A stretch of 10,062 nucleotides of DNA from contig JAMFRX010000143.1 of the NCBI GenBank assembly GCA_026224995.1, forward strand, positions 1-10,062. The letters run 5' to 3'. The DNA comes from Puia dinghuensis (GTDB taxonomy: Bacteria > Bacteroidota > Bacteroidia > Chitinophagales > Chitinophagaceae). Position numbers and translations under genes: made by a program. Below, piece by piece: positions 6,135 to 10,062 of this stretch. Under the pieces are notes generated by a model. It saw only the letters and a list, made by a program, of their open reading frames with translations. It was not told the DNA's origin and made no database searches. Each line of letters begins with the position of its first letter. Position 1 is the stretch's first letter.

Positions 6135-6374
6135 ATGCAGATTTACATTGGCAACTTAAATAGAATGACGACTGCGCGTCATCTGGCTGAGCTTTTCCTC
6201 CCTTATGGGATGGTTCGTTCCTCCAGGATCATTTGTAGCGACACCACGGGTCATTCCCTCGGTTTCGGGTATATTGAAATGGAACCCCAGTGCGGTCAGC
6301 TGGCCATCCAACGACTCAACCGCCTGCGGTTCATGAACGCCTATGTAGTGGTCAACGAGGTCCAACCTGTCTGA
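6135..6374 (+). CDS. Small RRM-domain RNA-binding protein without C-terminal tail
   Basis: The 79-residue protein is a bare RRM. RNP2 is I3-Y-I-G-N-L8 and RNP1 is L42-G-F-G-Y-I-E-M49, so the three aromatic RNA contacts (Y4, F44, Y46) are kept. The RNP1 entry residue is Leu rather than Lys/Arg, and the basic glycine-rich tail of the 5841 gene is absent. Helix 1 carries RHLAELFLPYG, and the last strand ends VVVNEVQPV at the normal domain limit. Divergence from the canonical copy outside the motifs is large, so this is an old paralogue, not a recent duplication. The DinB-family gene starts 32 bp downstream and may be cotranscribed. Confidence 0.88.
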   Translation: MQIYIGNLNRMTTARHLAELFLPYGMVRSSRIICSDTTGHSLGFGYIEMEPQCGQLAIQRLNRLRFMNAYVVVNEVQPV

Positions 6375-6406
6375 TTTTTCCTGGGATTTTTCCTGACCTT
6401 TGGCTC

Positions 6407-6913
6407 ATGGATACAACAAAATGGTTCGACCGGAAATTCGCCTTCGATTTCGGCCCGGAAGAATATCCCTTCATTCATAAAAGGCTGCAACAAGCGCCTG
6501 ATGCACTACGCGAGCTCCTCACGGGCCTGCCTGAGAACATCTTGATCCTTAAGCCTCAAGGCGCCTGGTCCATAAAGGAACATGCGGGACACCTGAGCAT
6601 CCTGGAAAAGATCTGGTATGTCCGCTTCCTGGATATCCAGGCCTGTAAGCCCACCCTTACCCCTGCCGACCTCGATAACAAAGCGACCTCCGATGCTGGT
6701 TTCAATGCCTGGACCGTCCCGGCACTGCTGGAGCTTTTCTCCGCAGAGCGGCAGGCCACCCTAACCTTGCTGGCGGGCATGGACGCGCTGGACCAAAGCC
6801 GGACGAGCCTGCATCCGCGCATGCAGCAGCCAATGCGGCTGATCGATCACGCCTATTTCGCAGCAGAGCATGATGCACACCATCTGGCACGTATACGCGA
6901 GCTAGCCGGTTAG
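6407..6913 (+). CDS. DinB-family (four-helix bundle, putative metal-dependent) protein
   Basis: The 168-residue protein matches the DinB/YfiT-like superfamily: the first conserved segment is GAWSIKEHAGHLSILEKIW (about residues 52-70) and the last is YFAAEHDAHHLARIREL (about 150-166). His62, His155 and His159 are spaced as the three metal ligands of this fold, with neighbouring His59 and His158 as alternatives. Members are small helical bundles, some acting as bacillithiol or other thiol transferases, many of unknown role; the specific reaction cannot be read from sequence. I chose ATG 6407 because the frame upstream to 6290 overlaps the RRM gene and has no family-like residues. It converges on the OmpH gene across 45 bp, which includes a GGCC-rich short palindrome (6919-6929) without a T-run. 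Confidence 0.87.
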   Translation: MDTTKWFDRKFAFDFGPEEYPFIHKRLQQAPDALRELLTGLPENILILKPQGAWSIKEHAGHLSILEKIWYVRFLDIQACKPTLTPADLDNKATSDAGFNAWTVPALLELFSAERQATLTLLAGMDALDQSRTSLHPRMQQPMRLIDHAYFAAEHDAHHLARIRELAG

Positions 6914-6958
6914 ACCTGGCCGCCGGCCGTCAGCCTGCACCTGCGATCGCCTCTCAGC

Positions 6959-7468
6959 TTACTGAAGCCCCAGCCTTTTCTTGACCAACGGAAGGATATC
7001 GTCGGAAGGCGGATAGGCATGCAGGTTATCCTTCTCGAAAACATAGGCATAGCCGTAGTCCTTCGACACCTGCTGGATGGCATCCTCCGCCTTTTTCTGA
7101 ATGGGCTGGAAGAGATCGCTTTTCTTCTGGTCCAGCAGCATCCCCGCCTGCTGATCGAATCCCTGAAGCTTTGCCAGCAGCTCCGCCAGGCTCTTGCGCT
7201 TCAGCTCCAGCTGCGGCCGGGTGAATTTCCCGGTATCGCGGGAGGTAAGCAGGGAAACCTGCGCGCTATACTCCGTTTTAAAGGCATCGAATTGTTGTTC
7301 CAGCGCCTCCTTGTATTGCGCCAGGGTAGTGTCGGCCTTCCGGACTTCCGGCATAGAGCTGAGGAGCTCACTTTCGCTGATGCAGCCCATTTTTGTCTGG
7401 GCCATGGTTCCGGCGCCGGTAAACAATAGGCTTCCGGCAAACAGGAAGGAGATAGCAGTTTTTCTCAT
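6959..7468 (-). CDS. OmpH/Skp family periplasmic chaperone
   Basis: The 169-residue precursor has a Sec signal peptide (basic MRK, hydrophobic core to about residue 22, likely cleavage after A-Q near 24). The mature part has the Skp/OmpH plan: a first strand KMGCISESELLSSMPEVRKAD (26-46), long charged coiled-coil arms (about 47-135, rich in E, K, Q, L) and a closing GYAYVFEKDNLHAYPPSDDILPLVKKRLG (139-167). Skp trimers hold unfolded outer-membrane proteins in the periplasm. The usual 'GYVD' after the first strand reads GCIS, with Cys29 early in the mature chain. I preferred ATG 7468 over the in-frame ATG at 7507, since the 13 extra residues (MIRSCSYFRKKQQ) would sit before a normal signal peptide. 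It diverges from the S9 peptidase gene across 119 bp. It stands alone here rather than next to bamA or lpxD. Confidence 0.9.
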   Translation of the reverse strand: MRKTAISFLFAGSLLFTGAGTMAQTKMGCISESELLSSMPEVRKADTTLAQYKEALEQQFDAFKTEYSAQVSLLTSRDTGKFTRPQLELKRKSLAELLAKLQGFDQQAGMLLDQKKSDLFQPIQKKAEDAIQQVSKDYGYAYVFEKDNLHAYPPSDDILPLVKKRLGLQ

Positions 7469-7587
7469 TTGTTGTTTTTTTCTAAAGTACGAACAGCTTC
7501 GTATCATTTTTGTCGGCCTGCTTCCGATTTAACATTTTTTTTGCCTTAGGAAAAAGTTGTAATTTCCTTACAAAGCCCGGCCAAAAC

Positions 7588-9753
7588 ATGAGAAAATACC
7601 TGTTGTTGCTCCTGCTGCCATTGAATGTGGTGGGGCAGAAGAGCTCTTTCCTTCCATTTAAGAAATATCCTTTCCCCACTGAGCTCACGACTTCGGCAAC
7701 AGGCGCGCGCATCGCCTGGGCGATGGACGAAGAAGGGTGCCGCAATGTGTATGTAGCAGAAGGCCCCGCCTTTTCTCCCCGCAAGCTCACCGATTTTTCA
7801 AAAGACGATGGCCAGGAGATCTCAAGCCTTAGCATCACCGCCGATGGACAATGGGTGGTCTTCGTGCGTGGCGGGGATCATGGCGCAAACTGGGGCGACG
7901 ACCAGCCGGTGAATCCTGCATTCAGCACCGAGCCTTCCAAGGTACAGGTCGTCAGCATCCCGTTTGCCGGTGGCAAAGTGAAGTTCATATCGGAAGGCGA
8001 CGAGCCGGCCCTCGCGCCGGATGGTAAGTCCGTAGCTTTTATAAAGAGCGGGCAGGTTTGGTCGTCCCCGTTGGACACGGCCGCCGCCGCAGGCCCTGGC
8101 GCAACCGCTGCCACCGGCCCGGCCACCCCCAAAAACCTCTTTACTACCCGCGGCAACGTAAGCAGCCTGCAATGGTCCCCCGACGGCCACCGCCTGCTCT
8201 TCGTAGCCAACCGCATGGACCATTCGATCATCGGTATCTATACAGTAGGGGCTCCCGTCCTCCAATGGATGGCTCCCAGCTTTAGCCGCGACGAGTCACC
8301 GCAGTGGTCCCCCGATGGCGGCCGCATCGTATTCATCCGCCGGCCAGGCAGGGGCGGCGCGCCGGACTCCCTATTGGTCAATAAGCCCAGCGCCTGGAGC
8401 ATCTATACCGTGGATACGGCAAGCGGCAAGGCCGTGCTGCTATGGAAGTCGCCCAAGACGCTCCGCGGTTCTTTCCCCTCCACCGACGGCGAAGCAAACC
8501 TGCACTGGGCAGCGGGCAATAGCATCGTCTTCCTTTCTTACCAGGACGGCTGGCCCCATTTGTACTCGTTGGATGCTGCCGGCGCCACGCCCGCCCTGCT
8601 CACGTCCGGCAACCCCGTCCTCCTCACGTCCGGCAACTTTATGTGCGAACATATCCGGCTCACGGCCGACAGACGCCACCTCCTCTTTAGCGCCAATGCC
8701 GGCGAAACCCCGGACGATATCGACAGAAGACACGTCGTTCTGGTGAGCGTGAACAAACCAGATATGCAGGTGCTGACGCCGGGAACGGGATTGGAGTGGA
8801 CTCCTGCGGCTACTGGTGACGGTAAGACCATCGCCTTCCTCAGCGCCACACCGCAACGGCCACCCCTGCCGGCCGTCATGAACCTGGAAGACAAAGCTGT
8901 CAGGCTCCTGTGCGCCGATAAGATCCCGGCGGACTTCCCACAGGACAAGCTCGTCACGCCGCGAATGGTCATGCTCAAGACCCCGGACGGATTCATCGTG
9001 CACGGAGACCTGTTCGTCCCCACCGGCGGCGCTGCCCGAAAGCCGGCCATCGTCTATGTCCACGGCGGTCCGCCGCGACAGATGCTGCTGGGGTGGCATT
9101 ATTCGGATTATTATTCCAACGCATACGCCGCCAACCAATACCTCGCCAGCCTGGGCTTCGTCGTGCTTGCCGTCAACTATCGCCTGGGTATCGGTTATGG
9201 CTACGACTTCCATAAGCCCGCTCATGCCGGCCCCGCCGGCGCATCTGAGTACCAGGATATCAAGGCAGCGGGCAAATGGCTTCGCCTCCAGCCCTTCGTA
9301 GACAGCAGCAGGATCGGCATCTACGGCGGCTCCTATGGCGGCTATCTCACTGCCCTGGCGCTGGCGCGGGACTCTAAACTTTTTTCCGCCGGGGTGGACT
9401 TCCATGGAGTGCACGACTGGCTGGGGCAGTCTTCCCTTATCGAAGAATTCAAGGACAAATACGAGAAGGCTCCGGATTACGAACAGGCCCTGAAGACGGC
9501 CTGGCTCTCTTCTCCGGTGTCTGCCATCGACACCTGGCGCTCACCAGTGCTGATCATCCAGGGGGATGACGATAGGAACGTACGCTTCAACCAAAGCGTA
9601 GATCTCGTCAACCGGCTGGAGAAGAATGGCGTGCCCTATGAGACGCTCATGATCGTCGACGATACGCACCACTGGATGAATTTTGCCAATTCGGTGACGG
9701 TATACGCGGCAGCGGCGGACTTTTTCGTAAGGAAGTTCATGCAGGGACACTAA
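7588..9753 (+). CDS. Exported S9 family prolyl oligopeptidase (DPP/acylaminoacyl-peptidase-like)
   Basis: This 721-residue serine peptidase starts with a signal peptide (MRKYLLLLLLPLNVVGQ), pointing to the periplasm or outer surface. Residues about 20-460 form a beta-propeller with TolB-like blades (SITADGQWVVF, LAPDGKSVAF, LQWSPDGHRLLF, PQWSPDGGRIVF). The alpha/beta-hydrolase domain follows from about 465. The catalytic triad is Ser582 (GGSYGGY), Asp662 (QGDDDRNV) and His694 (DDTHHW); the Ser-Asp and Asp-His spacings (80 and 32) are close to those of human DPP IV (78 and 32). HGGPP at 492-496 is the usual oxyanion-side loop. An Ala/Gly/Pro/Thr-rich insert (163-181) and a duplicated eight-residue unit (337-352) lie in propeller loops. 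I chose ATG 7588 because the frame from 7510 would bury the signal peptide. The likely role is trimming peptides for nutrition or protein turnover. Confidence 0.95.
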   Translation: MRKYLLLLLLPLNVVGQKSSFLPFKKYPFPTELTTSATGARIAWAMDEEGCRNVYVAEGPAFSPRKLTDFSKDDGQEISSLSITADGQWVVFVRGGDHGANWGDDQPVNPAFSTEPSKVQVVSIPFAGGKVKFISEGDEPALAPDGKSVAFIKSGQVWSSPLDTAAAAGPGATAATGPATPKNLFTTRGNVSSLQWSPDGHRLLFVANRMDHSIIGIYTVGAPVLQWMAPSFSRDESPQWSPDGGRIVFIRRPGRGGAPDSLLVNKPSAWSIYTVDTASGKAVLLWKSPKTLRGSFPSTDGEANLHWAAGNSIVFLSYQDGWPHLYSLDAAGATPALLTSGNPVLLTSGNFMCEHIRLTADRRHLLFSANAGETPDDIDRRHVVLVSVNKPDMQVLTPGTGLEWTPAATGDGKTIAFLSATPQRPPLPAVMNLEDKAVRLLCADKIPADFPQDKLVTPRMVMLKTPDGFIVHGDLFVPTGGAARKPAIVYVHGGPPRQMLLGWHYSDYYSNAYAANQYLASLGFVVLAVNYRLGIGYGYDFHKPAHAGPAGASEYQDIKAAGKWLRLQPFVDSSRIGIYGGSYGGYLTALALARDSKLFSAGVDFHGVHDWLGQSSLIEEFKDKYEKAPDYEQALKTAWLSSPVSAIDTWRSPVLIIQGDDDRNVRFNQSVDLVNRLEKNGVPYETLMIVDDTHHWMNFANSVTVYAAAADFFVRKFMQGH
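8596..8643 (+). repeat. In-frame tandem duplication of 24 bp within the S9 peptidase
   Basis: Two 24-bp units (8596-8619 and 8620-8643) encode LLTSGNPV and LLTSGNFM. They share an exact 15-bp core, CTCACGTCCGGCAAC, at 8599-8613 and 8623-8637. The duplication keeps the frame and lengthens a propeller loop by eight residues, which suggests a recent slippage or duplication event. Confidence 0.85.
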
Positions 9754-9770
9754 AAGTTCATGGAAGCACA

Positions 9771-10062
9771 TTAACTCGAGATGGGAAGACCTGATTTGCC
9801 GCCCAGCGCCAGCTTTATCCGGTTATGGGTTTCGGGATGGTGAATGATATAGGCCAGCACCTCCATGAGCTTTTCCTGCAGGGCCGCATTTTCGAATTTC
9901 TCGCCGATCTGTGTGGCCAGATCGGTGCGACCCAACAGGTCGAGGAAGACCATGCCATCGGCCATCCGGCCGTTGTCGGTCGAGCGGACGATCATGCAGA
10001 TGTACTTGCCCGCGGGAAAGATGGTCAGGCCATTTATGGGTTTGCCCAAAGGACTTTCGCCC
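9771..10062 (-). CDS. Unrecognised protein, C-terminal part (runs off right edge)
   Basis: The frame is open from the right edge to TAA at 9771-9773, giving about 96 visible C-terminal residues. A TTG at 10047-10049 could be read as a start, but the codons before it (GESP) continue the frame smoothly, so the true start is probably outside the window. Visible sequence: PINGLTIFPAGKYICMIVRS, probably beta strands, then GMVFLDLLGR, a charged helix (DLATQIGEKFENAALQEKLMEVLAYIIHHPETHNRIKL) and GGKSGLPISS. There is no membrane segment. I do not recognise the family; the helical tail could be a dimerisation or accessory segment. It converges on the S9 peptidase gene with 17 bp between stops and no obvious terminator. 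Confidence 0.65.
   Translation of the reverse strand, partial: GESPLGKPINGLTIFPAGKYICMIVRSTDNGRMADGMVFLDLLGRTDLATQIGEKFENAALQEKLMEVLAYIIHHPETHNRIKLALGGKSGLPISS

Noticed and set aside
5986..6159. 57-codon open frame (ATG 5986 to TAA 6157-6159) in the RRM intergenic gap
   Set aside because: It overlaps the well-supported RRM start at 6135 in another frame, its product has no protein-like pattern, and its only notable part is the leader resembling that of the SDR gene.
6914..6958. GGCC-rich palindrome between the DinB and OmpH genes, considered as a terminator
   Set aside because: The stem is only about four base pairs around a three-base loop and no T-run follows on either strand.
8440..9414. 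Long minus-strand open frame (324 codons) opposite the S9 peptidase
   Set aside because: It is antisense to the catalytic domain of a clearly real gene; G/C-rich coding DNA commonly yields such shadows, and the translation shows no recognisable domain.

Overview
The window looks like chromosomal DNA of a Bacteroidota bacterium, probably a Chitinophagaceae-type soil organism. The evidence is protein flavour: short single-domain RRM proteins with a Gly/Arg-rich tail, an OmpH/Skp chaperone ending in a DILPLVKKRLG-like segment, an S9 peptidase with WSPDG propeller blades, and an ECF sigma factor with a cysteine-bearing C-terminal extension. The assignment is by recall of family style, not by any search. 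There are 14 protein-coding loci, two cut by the window edges. I see no tRNA, rRNA, CRISPR array, insertion sequence or phage gene.

Left block (1-3733). A partial small gene on the minus strand resembles antitoxins paired with PIN-domain toxins. Diverging from it, five plus-strand genes lie close together: a short-chain dehydrogenase/reductase broken by a one-base frameshift, an ECF sigma factor with extra cysteines, an NADPH-dependent FMN reductase, a two-domain sulfurtransferase and a degenerate RRM protein. Gaps are 8-11 bp at two junctions, 56 bp before the reductase and 33 bp before the RRM gene. The set suggests a redox or sulfur-stress transcription unit under its own sigma factor; this is inference from context.

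Middle block (3751-6913). On the minus strand a FabH-like ketoacyl synthase III precedes a small unknown gene. An unknown 88-residue gene diverges from the synthase and faces a canonical RRM gene across a strong bidirectional terminator hairpin. A second RRM gene diverges from that one across a 293-bp A/T-rich gap and is followed by a DinB-family gene. Three RRM genes therefore sit within about 2.9 kb, ranging from canonical to one that lacks every aromatic RNA-stacking residue.

Right block (6959-10062). An OmpH/Skp periplasmic chaperone (minus) and an exported S9 prolyl oligopeptidase (plus) diverge from a 119-bp gap. The peptidase converges on an unrecognised gene that runs off the right edge. 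Base composition is visibly more A/T-rich in the SDR/sigma area and more G/C-rich in the peptidase.

The observations most worth following are the cysteine-rich sigma factor with its redox neighbours, the RRM cluster with its degenerate member, and the frameshifted SDR that has also lost its catalytic residues. I found no clearly new multi-gene defence or mobile system.
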